A DNA stretch of 64,000 nucleotides from BJHQ01 sp964654285. Its GTDB lineage: Bacteria; Planctomycetota; UBA11346. Shown here piece by piece: positions 1-8,700 of this stretch. Location of the stretch: assembly GCA_964654285.1 (NCBI GenBank), contig CAZZJC010000006.1, forward strand, positions 1 through 64,000. Reading direction: 5' to 3'. The position numbers and the translations under genes were made by a program. How positions within the stretch are numbered: the first letter of the stretch is position 1; each line of letters opens with the position of its first letter. The notes under the pieces were generated by a model. The model was not told the origin of the DNA. It searched no databases and saw only the letters and a program-made list of their open reading frames with translations.

Positions 1-112
1 TCACGGGGGAGCGCCGAAGGCGCGTTACGGGGGCGGGCAGCCCCCGGACAAACAACAACTTGAGTCGGCGAAGCCGACTCTTCCGGCGCAGCCGGAACCC
101 CGCGCAGCGGGG
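1..112. repeat. Cluster of five adjacent short hairpins
   Basis: Five perfect inverted repeats sit side by side. Four have trinucleotide GNA loops: GCGCC/GGCGC at 11-23 (loop GAA), GAGTCGGC/GCCGACTC at 62-80 (GAA), TTCCGGC/GCCGGAA at 81-97 (GCA) and CCCCGC/GCGGGG at 98-112 (GCA). The fifth, CGGGGGC/GCCCCCG at 28-46, has a 5-nt loop. The last three abut with no spacer. The cluster lies 3' of the aminotransferase gene and has no T-tract, so it is not a standard intrinsic terminator. It resembles a dispersed REP-like extragenic palindrome, but whether it recurs in the genome cannot be judged here. Confidence 0.75.
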
Positions 113-170
113 AAGTTCGTTGGAAGCGGAAAATCCCCGGCGGTCGCCCTGTCGATGGCGTCGCGAAGAT

Positions 171-1322
171 TCAGCGGCTGCTGCTGATCGAACCAAGCAC
201 GGACACGACCCGCTCCAGCTCCCCGACGCTGATCCCGGTCGAGCACGGCAGGCTCAAACCTTCCGCCGCCAGGCGGTCGCCGACCGCGCCGCCCCAGCGG
301 CGGCTGCCGGCCAGGCAGGGTTGGCGCGATAACGGCAGCCAGAGCGGGCGGGCCTGGATGCCGGCGGCGGTCAGGCGTTCCAGGATGCGGTCGCGCCCAG
401 GGCCGACCAGGCAGGACGCGAGCCAGTTGCTCGATCGGCTGCCGGCCAGTTGCGGATGCCAGGTCCAGCCCAGGCCGGCGGCGACGGCGCGGTAGCGCTC
501 CGCGATGGCCTGCTTGCGGGCCAGGAAGCCGTCAAGGCGCGCGAGCTGGGCGAGGCCGAGCGCGGCGTTGAGGTTGGGCAGGCGGTAGTTGTAGCCGACC
601 TGGTCGTGGACGAAGCCGAGGCCGGGCAGCTTGGCCTGGGTCGAGAGGTGCTTCATCGCTTCCGCGAGTCTGGCATCGGCGGTTACGCACATGCCGCCGC
701 CGCCGGTGGTGATGATCTTGTTGCCGTTGAAGCTGAAGCAGCCGACGGCGCCGACCGTGCCCACCTGCCGGCCGGCGCAGGCGGTATGCGGATAGGCGGC
801 GGTCCAGCCGGCGCCGAGGGCCTCGGCGGCGTCCTCGATGAGGGTCACGCCGTGGCGGGCGCAGGCGGCGGCGATCGGGCCGAGATCCGCCGGCTGGCCG
901 AGGATGTGCACCGCGATGAGCGCCTTGGGCCGGCGGCCGGCGCGCACGCAGTCGTCGAGCGCCTGCGCCGTCAACGCCGGATCGAGGTTCCACGAACCCG
1001 GTTCGCTGTCGATGAAGCCGACCTCGGCGCCGAGATGGACCGCCGGGGTGACGCTGGCGATGAAGGTGAAATCCTGGCAGAGCACGAGATCGCCGCGTCC
1101 GACGCCGATCGCGCGCAGGGCGAGGTGGAGGGCGGCGGTGCCGCTGGCGCAGGCGACGGCGTGCGGACTGCCGACGCGGGCGGCGAACTCGCCTTCGAAG
1201 CGGGTGACGAAGGGACCGACGCTGCTGACGAAGGTGCTGTCGAGGCATTCGCCGAGCAGCCGGCGTTCATCATCGCCCAGCGACGGGACGCAGAGCGGGA
1301 TCGGACCGGTCGGCACGTTCAC
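171..1322 (-). CDS. legC: LegC-family PLP-dependent sugar aminotransferase
   Basis: A 383-residue DegT/DnrJ/EryC1/StrS aminotransferase. The N-terminal block FVSSVGPFVTRFE and the SEPGSWNLDP motif resemble the LegC family, which aminates the 4-keto sugar on the way to legionaminic acid-like nonulosonates. The Schiff-base lysine is K202 (SFNGNK), the PLP-binding acid is D164 (LIEDAAE), and YNYRLPNLNAA follows at about 244. The start is a GTG overlapping the legB stop as GTGA, so translation is probably coupled. The preceding dehydratase and the flagellin beyond it suggest flagellin glycosylation. PseC and other sugar aminotransferases are relatives, so the exact substrate is inferred. Open frame upstream of 1322 is a shadow of legB. 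Confidence 0.85.
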   Translation of the reverse strand: MNVPTGPIPLCVPSLGDDERRLLGECLDSTFVSSVGPFVTRFEGEFAARVGSPHAVACASGTAALHLALRAIGVGRGDLVLCQDFTFIASVTPAVHLGAEVGFIDSEPGSWNLDPALTAQALDDCVRAGRRPKALIAVHILGQPADLGPIAAACARHGVTLIEDAAEALGAGWTAAYPHTACAGRQVGTVGAVGCFSFNGNKIITTGGGGMCVTADARLAEAMKHLSTQAKLPGLGFVHDQVGYNYRLPNLNAALGLAQLARLDGFLARKQAIAERYRAVAAGLGWTWHPQLAGSRSSNWLASCLVGPGRDRILERLTAAGIQARPLWLPLSRQPCLAGSRRWGGAVGDRLAAEGLSLPCSTGISVGELERVVSVLGSISSSR

Positions 1323-2590
1323 AGCTTCGCGTCCAGGCTGGCGCCGGTCTCGCGGTGGTGCAGGCCCGGTACGACGGCGGCGAGCCACGTGGCGAGGTCG
1401 GCCTTGGTGGGCAGCGGCGTGCGTGCGGCGACGGCGGCATCGATGCGCTGCAGGAGCGCGGCGAGCGCAGCGGGATCGACGGTGGACGCGGCGATGGCTT
1501 CGACGTCGGTCAGGCCGACATCGACGGCGCGTTCGCCGGCGGCGATGAATTCCTCGTCGGATTTCTCGCCCGAGGTGTCGGACTTCGTGAGCAGCACCGG
1601 CCAGGCGCCGCCCGCACGTTCTGGGATCGGACGGCGGCGGGCCTCGGCTTCGGTGGCGCACCAGGCGGGCTGGTAGCTGAAGTCGTCGAGCGTCGCTTCC
1701 GCAAGGCGATCGAAGGTCACGCTGTGGCGGGCAGGGTCGAGGCGCGGCACCAGGACATGGCGGTCGGGGCAGGCGAGCGCGGCGAGCAGGCAGAGGCGGC
1801 CGGCCTCGCGCGGCGAGACCAGCCAGCGGCGCACGTCGGCCGGGGCGGCGAGCGGCTGGCGCTTCTCGATCCGCTGCAGGAAGGCCCACGGCAGGCTGCC
1901 GTCGCTGAAGGCGACGTTGGCGAAGCGGGTGGTGGTGGCGCGTACCAGCGGTGGCGCAGCGCCGCCGTCGAGGAGCGACGCCGGGGCGCCGTCCTGGCGA
2001 TGCGCCCACAGCAGCATCTCCATCGCGCGTTTCGAGGCGCCCATCAGACTGACCGGGTTGGCGGCCTTGTCGGTCGAGACGAGGAACACACCGCTTCGCC
2101 CGTGGCCGTGCTTGCGCAGGGCCGCCAGGAAGAAGTCGGCCTTGAGCAGGTTGACCTCCAGCAGGCGCAGTACCGACCAGGCATCGCGCTCGGAGCGCAC
2201 ATGCTTGAGCGCGGCGAAGGAGAGCACGAGGTCGAACGGCGCCTGCGCCGCGAGCCAGGCGGCGGCGAGCGGGCTGCCGTAGTCGAGCGGCTCCACGCTG
2301 AAGCCGCCGGCGAACGGTACCGGTTCGGCGCGCACGGTGCGGATGAGCTCGGCCAGGTTGTTCTCGGCCGGATCGAGCACCGCCAGCGCGGCCGGGTCGA
2401 GGGCGAGCAGCTCCAGCACGGTGGCGGAACCGATCGAGCCGGCGCCGCCCACCACCAGCACCCGGCGACCGGCGACGGCGTGGCGCAGGTTAGGGGCGCG
2501 AATTGCGCAATCGGCGCGGAACAGGCCGCAATCGCGGCCGGTGGCGGCGCTGGTGATGCGTTCGATGCGGTCGGTCAGGCAGAGGCTCAT
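1319..2590 (-). CDS. legB: LegB-like nucleotide-sugar 4,6-dehydratase
   Basis: A 423-residue extended SDR enzyme expected to make a 4-keto-6-deoxy nucleotide sugar from UDP- or GDP-GlcNAc for the downstream aminotransferase. The NAD(P) loop is GGAGSIG at 48-54. The active site has STDK at 172-175, and M183-x3-K187 replaces the usual YxxxK. A Met in that position is typical of the PglF/LegB/FlaA1 dehydratases. A C-terminal LTKSDTSGEK segment also matches this family. The start is ATG at 2590, 135 bp from the divergent flagellin. Its stop overlaps the legC start. FlaA1/PseB-like activity cannot be excluded; the pairing with a LegC-like gene favours LegB. Confidence 0.8.
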   Translation of the reverse strand: MSLCLTDRIERITSAATGRDCGLFRADCAIRAPNLRHAVAGRRVLVVGGAGSIGSATVLELLALDPAALAVLDPAENNLAELIRTVRAEPVPFAGGFSVEPLDYGSPLAAAWLAAQAPFDLVLSFAALKHVRSERDAWSVLRLLEVNLLKADFFLAALRKHGHGRSGVFLVSTDKAANPVSLMGASKRAMEMLLWAHRQDGAPASLLDGGAAPPLVRATTTRFANVAFSDGSLPWAFLQRIEKRQPLAAPADVRRWLVSPREAGRLCLLAALACPDRHVLVPRLDPARHSVTFDRLAEATLDDFSYQPAWCATEAEARRRPIPERAGGAWPVLLTKSDTSGEKSDEEFIAAGERAVDVGLTDVEAIAASTVDPAALAALLQRIDAAVAARTPLPTKADLATWLAAVVPGLHHRETGASLDAKL

Positions 2591-2682
2591 CGTGGTGCTG
2601 GGACGGTACGCATGGCGGATGCCAAGGGATACCTTCAAGCGGCGCGGGGCGCCAGCGGGCCCGGATTGCCGCGCCTGCGGGT

Positions 2683-2697
2683 TGGCGCGGGGCTTGC
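2683..2697 (+). promoter_or_regulatory. Candidate sigma-54 (-24/-12) promoter of flagellin gene
   Basis: The sequence TGGCGCGGGGCTTGC has the GG-N10-GC spacing required by RpoN and matches TGGC-N7-TTGC. It would start transcription near 2709, leaving a short leader with the GGAGG ribosome site at 2714-2718. Flagellar genes are often RpoN-dependent. In DNA this GC-rich a chance match is possible, and no activator site was identified. Confidence 0.35.
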
Positions 2698-2725
2698 GTT
2701 GGGTCACCCAGCCGGAGGCCCCGCC

Positions 2726-4324
2726 ATGTCCATGGGCATCAACTACAACCCGTCCGCGATCCGGGCCCATCTCAGCCTGCTGTCGGCCGATCGCAGCCTG
2801 TCGACCAGCCTGGGCCGCCTGTCGTCGGGGCTGCGGGTGCAGCGCACCGCCGACGATCCGGCGGCGATGGTGCTCGCCAACAATCTGCGCTTCACCAGCA
2901 AGGCGGTGTCCTCGGCGATCAACAACAGCGAGGACGGCATCAACATGATCGGCACCGCGGAAGGTGCGATGGACCAGATGACCGAGGTCATGAACAAGAT
3001 CCGCGTCCTGGCGGTGTCGGCCCTCAACGATGCGACCATGGATGCGAACCAGCTCGCCGCCCTGCAGGCCGATCTCGACACCGCCGTGTCCAGCCTGAGC
3101 CGGATGGCGACCGACAACCGCTACGGCACCATCGCGCTGCTCGATGGCACCCTGGGCGACAACACCCTGCGCACCGACAGCCTGAACGCGCTGTCCGCCA
3201 TCCGCTCCGACCACAGCAAGCTGCCGGGCGGCATCACCTACGCCTCGGCCCTGTCGGTCGACTTCACCGCGCCGTTGACGGCCACGCGCAGCACGGTCGC
3301 GAAGACCTTCGCCGGCCCCCCGAGCGGCGGCACGGCGCTGTCCTCCGTCGCCGCCGGACTGGTCGGTCCGGCCCTGAGCATCACCGGACCGGGCGGCACG
3401 GTCGGCCCGTTCACCGTCTCGTCGGCGGCGACCATCGACTCGTTCGTGGCGCAGGTGAACGGCATCGGCAAGGCGATCGGCGTCGAGGCGGTGTACGACT
3501 CCTCGACCGGCGAACTGCGGGTGCAGAACGAGGCCTTCGGCAACCTGCCGTTGTCCTTCGCCGTGCTTGCCGGCCTGCCGGGCGGGGCGACCACGGCGGG
3601 ATCCGTCGCCCCGGCGACGCTGAATTTCTCCTACACCGACGCCTCGGGCACGGCGCAGAGCCTGACCCTCAACCACGTCGCCAGCACCCAGGATGGCGGG
3701 CTGGCCTACAGCAACGCCGCCGGCGACGGCGTGTCGACGCCGCCGAACTACACCGTGTTCGCGCCCGGCGCCTTCACCGCCGTGCTCAAGGATCTTTCCA
3801 ACGGCGCCGCCAGCCTGACCGTCCCGACCAGCCCGGTCGGCACCTACGGCGCGACCCGGCAGAGCAACGTCAACATCCAGACCGGCGCGCTCCAGGGCCA
3901 GCAGGTCAACCTGGAGGTCCCCGACATGCGCGCCAACGTGCTCGGCCGCACCGCCGGCCTGGCCGGATCGACCTTCGGTTCCCTGCAATCGCTGACCTCC
4001 GGCAACAACGCCACCTATCCCAACGGCGCCCTGCGCAGCGGCCAGGCGGCGAGCGCGCTCAGGGTCATCGACGCGGCGATGTCGGAACTGCTCGCGGCCC
4101 GCGCCCAGGCCGGCGCCATCGCCAGCAACGCCCTGGAGACCACCTTGAGCTCGCTCAGGGTCACCCAGCAGTCGCTCTCGGAATCGGAAAGCCAGATGCG
4201 CGACACCGATTTCGCCGCCGAAAGCGCGGAGTTCGCCAAGCAGAACATCCTCGTCCAGGCCGCGACCGCGATGCTCGCCCAGGCCAACCAGGTGCCGCAG
4301 ACCGTGCTGCAGCTGCTCAAGTGA
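2726..4324 (+). CDS. fliC: Flagellin
   Basis: A 532-residue flagellar filament subunit. The N-terminal D0/D1 region (about 1-145) carries the class signature LSSGLRVQRTADDPAAM. The C-terminal D1/D0 region (about 430-532) has SESESQMRDTDFAAESAEF followed by AKQNILVQAATAMLAQANQVP and ends in LLQLLK-like sequence typical of flagellins. The central 290 residues are a Ser/Thr/Ala/Gly-rich variable domain with many possible O-glycosylation sites. GGAGG lies 7 nt before the ATG. No other flagellar gene is in the window, so this is an isolated flagellin beside sugar-modification genes. It has no cleaved signal peptide, as expected for type III flagellar export. Confidence 0.95.
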   Translation: MSMGINYNPSAIRAHLSLLSADRSLSTSLGRLSSGLRVQRTADDPAAMVLANNLRFTSKAVSSAINNSEDGINMIGTAEGAMDQMTEVMNKIRVLAVSALNDATMDANQLAALQADLDTAVSSLSRMATDNRYGTIALLDGTLGDNTLRTDSLNALSAIRSDHSKLPGGITYASALSVDFTAPLTATRSTVAKTFAGPPSGGTALSSVAAGLVGPALSITGPGGTVGPFTVSSAATIDSFVAQVNGIGKAIGVEAVYDSSTGELRVQNEAFGNLPLSFAVLAGLPGGATTAGSVAPATLNFSYTDASGTAQSLTLNHVASTQDGGLAYSNAAGDGVSTPPNYTVFAPGAFTAVLKDLSNGAASLTVPTSPVGTYGATRQSNVNIQTGALQGQQVNLEVPDMRANVLGRTAGLAGSTFGSLQSLTSGNNATYPNGALRSGQAASALRVIDAAMSELLAARAQAGAIASNALETTLSSLRVTQQSLSESESQMRDTDFAAESAEFAKQNILVQAATAMLAQANQVPQTVLQLLK

Positions 4325-4353
4325 CCCCGGGGCAACCCGCCGTCTGGATGCGT

Positions 4354-4560
4354 TCACGCCCCCTGATGCACGACCTGCACGCCGGATCTCAGGCGCAGAA
4401 CCTCATGGCCGCAGCCGACGCAGCGCCAGATCAGGTAGTCGCGGCTTTCCGGCCGGCGTTCCGCCGCCGCCAGCACCTGGCATAGGCGACGGCCGCAGAG
4501 CCGGCAGGGGCCGGGCGGTGGCGAAGCGTTGGCGCCGGATTCCGGCCACGTCCTGGACAT
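4354..4560 (-). CDS. Small zinc-ribbon-like protein, unknown function
   Basis: A 68-residue frame with two cysteine knuckles, CRLCG near residue 19 and CVGCG near 47, spaced as in a zinc ribbon. It ends in a basic/valine-rich tail. No ribosome site is evident before 4560. An overlapping frame starting at 4585 is open but has no motif. The paired CxxC motifs are the only reason to call this coding. It occupies most of the 337-bp space between the flagellin and the squalene-cyclase-repeat gene; I see nothing else in that space. Confidence 0.4.
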   Translation of the reverse strand: MSRTWPESGANASPPPGPCRLCGRRLCQVLAAAERRPESRDYLIWRCVGCGHEVLRLRSGVQVVHQGA

Positions 4561-4661
4561 GCAGGCGCAGGATCACGGCGGACATGCGGATTTCAATGCG
4601 TAGCGCCCTGCCGCGCCCAGGCCGGTGGCGACCCCGCCTGACGCGGCGGCCGGCAAACCGC

Positions 4662-5723
4662 TCATCGCTGGAAGATCGGCAGGTAGTTGTTGGGGATCTG
4701 CAGGATGATCAGGGCCATCGCGGTGGCGTAGGCGGGGCCGCCGCCTTCACCCTGGGTCCACAGGCCGTCGCTGCCCTGCTGGCGCACGATCACCGGCCAG
4801 GCGGCGGCCCAGTAGCGCTTCCAGTCCTCGGGGTCGGGGCTGTGGAACATCGCCTGGGCGGCGTAGTACTGGCCGTACCAGAAGTAGTGGCTGCGGTTGC
4901 CGGACAGGTGCTCGGGGAAGAACTTGCGCACGAAGCGCAGGGCCGGGCCGAGGGTGCGGTCGCTCGATTCGGTCACGCCGGCGCCGATCAGGCACATGCT
5001 GCCGGCGGCGGCGCGCGGGATGCCTTCGCCGCCCTGGGTGCCCCAGCCGCCGCCACCGCCACCGAAGCTGCGCATGTAGGAGAAACTGCCGTCCCCGTTG
5101 GCGCAGCCGCGCACGTAGGACACCGCCTTGGCGATGACCTCCTGGGTCTCGGGTCCGCCCACGGCGACGTTCCAGGCCGCGCGCAGGGCCATGATCTGGC
5201 AGATGGTGACCGAGAGATCGGCGTCGACCGGGGCCGGCTGGTAGCGCCAGCCGCCCTCCTGGTTCTGGGCCCGGTGGATGAGGTCGGTCGCGGCATCGAG
5301 TGCGCGGCGCAGGTTGGCCTCGGGCGCCATGCCGTAGCACTCGGCGAGGTAGAGCGTGGCGAAGCCGTGCGCGTACATGTTGCCGTTGCTGCCGCCGAGG
5401 TAGCCGGAGGCGCGATCCTGCGCCGCCATGACCTGCCGCAGCGCCTTCGCGCTCGCCTCGCGGTAGCGGCCGCGCGTCGGCGTGTGCCCGCCGGACAGCA
5501 GCGCCATGCCGGCGAGGGCGGTGACGGCGCTGTCGCCGAAGCCACCGTCCTGGTTCTGCAGGCGTACCAGGGCGGCGAGGCCGCGTTCGACCACCTGGTC
5601 CGGGGTGGCGATGGCATCGGCGGGTTTCGCCGGCGCGGGTCCGGGCGCCTCACCGGCGGCGAGGGTGGCACCCACGGCCGCGACCAGGAACAGCGGGACG
5701 AGCAGCCTGGAGCACGGTTTCAT
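4662..5723 (-). CDS. Secreted prenyltransferase/squalene-cyclase repeat protein
   Basis: A 353-residue alpha-toroid protein. It opens with a signal peptide (MKPCSRLLVPLFLVAAVGATLAAG), followed by repeated QxxDGGFGDSA, QNQEGGWRYQP, NGDGSF and QGSDGLW motifs of the squalene-oxidase/prenyltransferase repeat. The DxDD or DCTAE catalytic motif of true cyclases is not evident, so a structural or binding role is more likely. The start is set by an ATGA overlap with the preceding gene's stop, and GGAGGAAGG lies just upstream. Coupling to the giant coiled-coil gene implies joint function. Comparable secreted repeat proteins are common in Planctomycetota (family knowledge). Confidence 0.8.
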   Translation of the reverse strand: MKPCSRLLVPLFLVAAVGATLAAGEAPGPAPAKPADAIATPDQVVERGLAALVRLQNQDGGFGDSAVTALAGMALLSGGHTPTRGRYREASAKALRQVMAAQDRASGYLGGSNGNMYAHGFATLYLAECYGMAPEANLRRALDAATDLIHRAQNQEGGWRYQPAPVDADLSVTICQIMALRAAWNVAVGGPETQEVIAKAVSYVRGCANGDGSFSYMRSFGGGGGGWGTQGGEGIPRAAAGSMCLIGAGVTESSDRTLGPALRFVRKFFPEHLSGNRSHYFWYGQYYAAQAMFHSPDPEDWKRYWAAAWPVIVRQQGSDGLWTQGEGGGPAYATAMALIILQIPNNYLPIFQR

Positions 5724-8700
5724 CGGCCTTCCTCCAGGCATTCGAGGTAGCGCCGGTAGAGCGCCTCGGCGCGCGGCGACAGGCCGAGGCGCCTGGCCTC
5801 TTTCAGCAGTTCGCGGTCGCGCGGGGTGAGGTTGAGGAATTCGCCTTTGTCGAGGGTCTGCGCCGTGCTGCGGCCGGGTTCGCTGGTGCCGGGCGTGGTG
5901 CTGCCCTTCGCGGTGGCCGCGCCCGCTGCGGCGCCCTCCCCATTGCCAGGATTCGGTTGCGCCGGCTTCTGCTCGCCCTGGCCGTCGTCCTTGCCCTGCT
6001 GCGGTGGCGGCCTGCCCGATCCGCCCCCGCCACCACCGCTGCTCGCCTTGGCCTCTTCCAGGATCTGGCGCAGGTGGAGGTGCGCCGCGACGAGTTCGTT
6101 GCGCACCGGCGCGCCGCGATCGCCGTCCTGCAGCAATTGCGCCGCGCTCGCCGCCGCGCGCCAGGCGCGGGCCAGGAGCAGGTTCGGCCGGCTGCCGGGG
6201 CGCGAGTTCTTCCCCAGCAGATCGATGAGGTCGCGTACCGCCGCCTGGGCCTCGGCCAGCTTGCCCGGCCGGCCGGCGGCGACCTGCTGGCCGATCTCGT
6301 CCTCCATCGCCGCGAGCAGCGCCAGTTCGGCCGCGGGCGGGAAGGCCGGCGGCTGGCCGCCTTCCCCTTCACCGCCGCCATCGGCTTTTTCCCTGGTCTG
6401 GGGCAGGTTCTCGGCGATCGCGATCAGACGCTGGATCTCGACCAGCACCATCTTCACCAGGCGGACGCCGCGCGCGCCCAGGGCGTTCTGGCCCAGGCGT
6501 TCGCCGGCGCGGGTCATCGCCGTGTCGACGCGCTTGAGCGACGCGGTGGCGATCGGGTTCTTCTCCAGCGCTTTGAGGCCTTCCTCCTGCAGGCGCAGCT
6601 GCACGTCGCTCTGGCCCTGGGCGAGGTCGCGGATCTCGCGACCGGCGGCGAAGTCGGGTTCGCGTTCGCCGAGTTTTTCATGGAGCAGCACCGAACGGGT
6701 GACCAGCCGCGACTGGAGCTGCTCCAGTTCGCGCAGCAGCGCCAGCACGTCGCCGGGCTTCTTGCCGTCCTTCTTCTTCTCGTCGTTCGGGCCGAGCTTC
6801 TTCTGCAGGTCGCGCAGCAGGGCCTCGGCGGCGGATGACTCGCGCACGGCGCCGGACTTGTCGTTGCCGCGCATCGCGGCCCCGGCCTGGGCCTGGGCCC
6901 TGGTCGCGGCCTTGGCGGTGGTGCCGGCCTCGGCGTCGCGGCGTTCGACCTCGGCGGCGAGCTTCTCGGTGTCCGCGCGCAGGGCGTCCTGCTGCTGCGC
7001 CAGATCCGGCGGCGGCCGGCCGTCCTCCAGCGCCTTGGTGAGCTGGCCCTGGCGCCAGGCGAGCTCGCCCGCGCGTTTCGCCAGATCCGACGAGGCATCG
7101 GAACCCTGCAGCAGTTCGAGCAGCTTCTTCATCGCCGCGAGCGCGGTCGCCTGCGGTTCGACCGCCTGGCCGCGGCCGGCGGGTTCGTTCAGGCGTTCGG
7201 TCGCGCGCTGGAGGTTCTCGCCGGGCGCCTCGGCGCGCACCAGCTCCTGCGCCGGGGCGAGCGGCGCGGCGGTGCCGGCCAGCACCGCGCGCTCGACCGC
7301 CTTGACATCCTCGGTCAGCTGCGCCTGGCGCCTGGCGAGATCCGCCTGGCGCGCCTTGCCGAGTTCATCCATGGGTTTCGGCAGGTATTCGTTGACGAAG
7401 CTGCGCGTCGCGGTGTGCAGGGATTCCTGCCGCGCCACGAGGTCGCGCAGGCGGCGGGTGAGGTCGCCGTCGGCGAGCAGTTGCGACAGCAGCTTCTCCG
7501 CCTTGTCGAGGCCGGTGTCGGCCTTCTGCGCCGCGGTGCGGTCGCTGCGCCCGGCCAGCACCAGCGGCGCGGCGACCTCGTCGGCGAGGACGGTGCGCGC
7601 CTGGCCGGCGGGCGCGATCTGATCCGCCGGGAAGCGGTTGTCGCGCCAGCGCCGCAGCACCTGGTCGATGAGCCCCTGCGCCGTGCCGCTGGCGATCGCC
7701 GCCGCGCGCGCGTTGCCGGGCAGGCGTTCCGGCCGGGCCAGGGCCTGGCTGAGCTCGTCGCGCGCCTGCCCGACGCGGTCGCGGGCGTCGCGCACCAGGC
7801 GGTCGAGCGCCTGGCGCACCTCCTCGTCGCCGACCACGCGCAGCGCCACCGGCGCGGACTCGCCGACGCCGGGGCCGGTCACGTCGTTGCCGTCCTCGGC
7901 GCGGCCGGTCAGGACCACCGTCTCACCGAGCTTGGCGAGCTTGCCGATCTCGGCCTCGGCCGGCCAGGAGGTCGACGGCTGGCCATCGACCGCGAACGCG
8001 CGCAGGACCGCCGGTTCCTTCGCGGCGGGTTTCGGCGTCGCCTCCGGCTTCGCGGTGGGCTTGGCTTCCGGTTCGGCGTCGGCGTGGCGCGCCTCCTGCA
8101 CCAGGGCGCGCAGATCGAGCTTCGCCAGGCCCAGATCATCGCTCGCCGCGACGCGCAGGCCGACCACCGCCTGGCTGGTGACCGCCTCGCCGTTCAGCGG
8201 ACCGCTGATCTCGACCAGCGGCTTGCGGTCCTCGACGACGGTCAGCGCGAAGCGCACCCGGTCCTTGCCGGCATCGGCGCGTTCCGCCCCGACGCGTTCC
8301 GCCGAGGCGATCTTGATGCCGTTGGCGTCCTCGGCGCTGAAGCGGAACTCGCCTGAACGGCGCAGCACGAAGCGGCCGCGCACCTGGTTGCCCTCCCGGC
8401 TGAGCGCGAGGCTTTCCGCCTCGCCGGCCTGGCCCGGGGCCGAGACGGACGCCGCCGCCGTCGCCAGCGGATGCGCGGGATCGGTGCTGCACGTGCAGGT
8501 GAAGCTGATCTCGGAACCGGCGAGCGCCGACAGCGCCAGGGTGTCGACGGTCTGGACCTGCGCCCCGGCCTTGCGCGCGTAGGCCGGCGGCGTCACCACC
8601 GCCGCGACCTTGGCCAGGCGCGGACGTTCGATCACCACCGCCGTGACCCGCACCGGGGCGGCGTCGCCGCTGGTGACCGTGATCACGGTGCGGCCGACCG

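Noticed and set aside
1355..2725. Long plus-strand frame running into the flagellin ORF
   Set aside because: It is a shadow of legB with repetitive Gly/Arg/Glu composition; the flagellin begins at 2726.
2591..4357. Minus-strand frame opposite flagellin, upstream of legB
   Set aside because: GC-rich third positions keep it open; composition is His/Gly/Arg-rich and no motif is present.
4403..4585. 60-codon ORF overlapping the zinc-ribbon candidate
   Set aside because: No motif; the overlapping frame carries paired CxxC knuckles.
4662..5723. True squalene-hopene or terpene cyclase
   Set aside because: Catalytic DxDD/DCTAE motifs were not found and a signal peptide is present.
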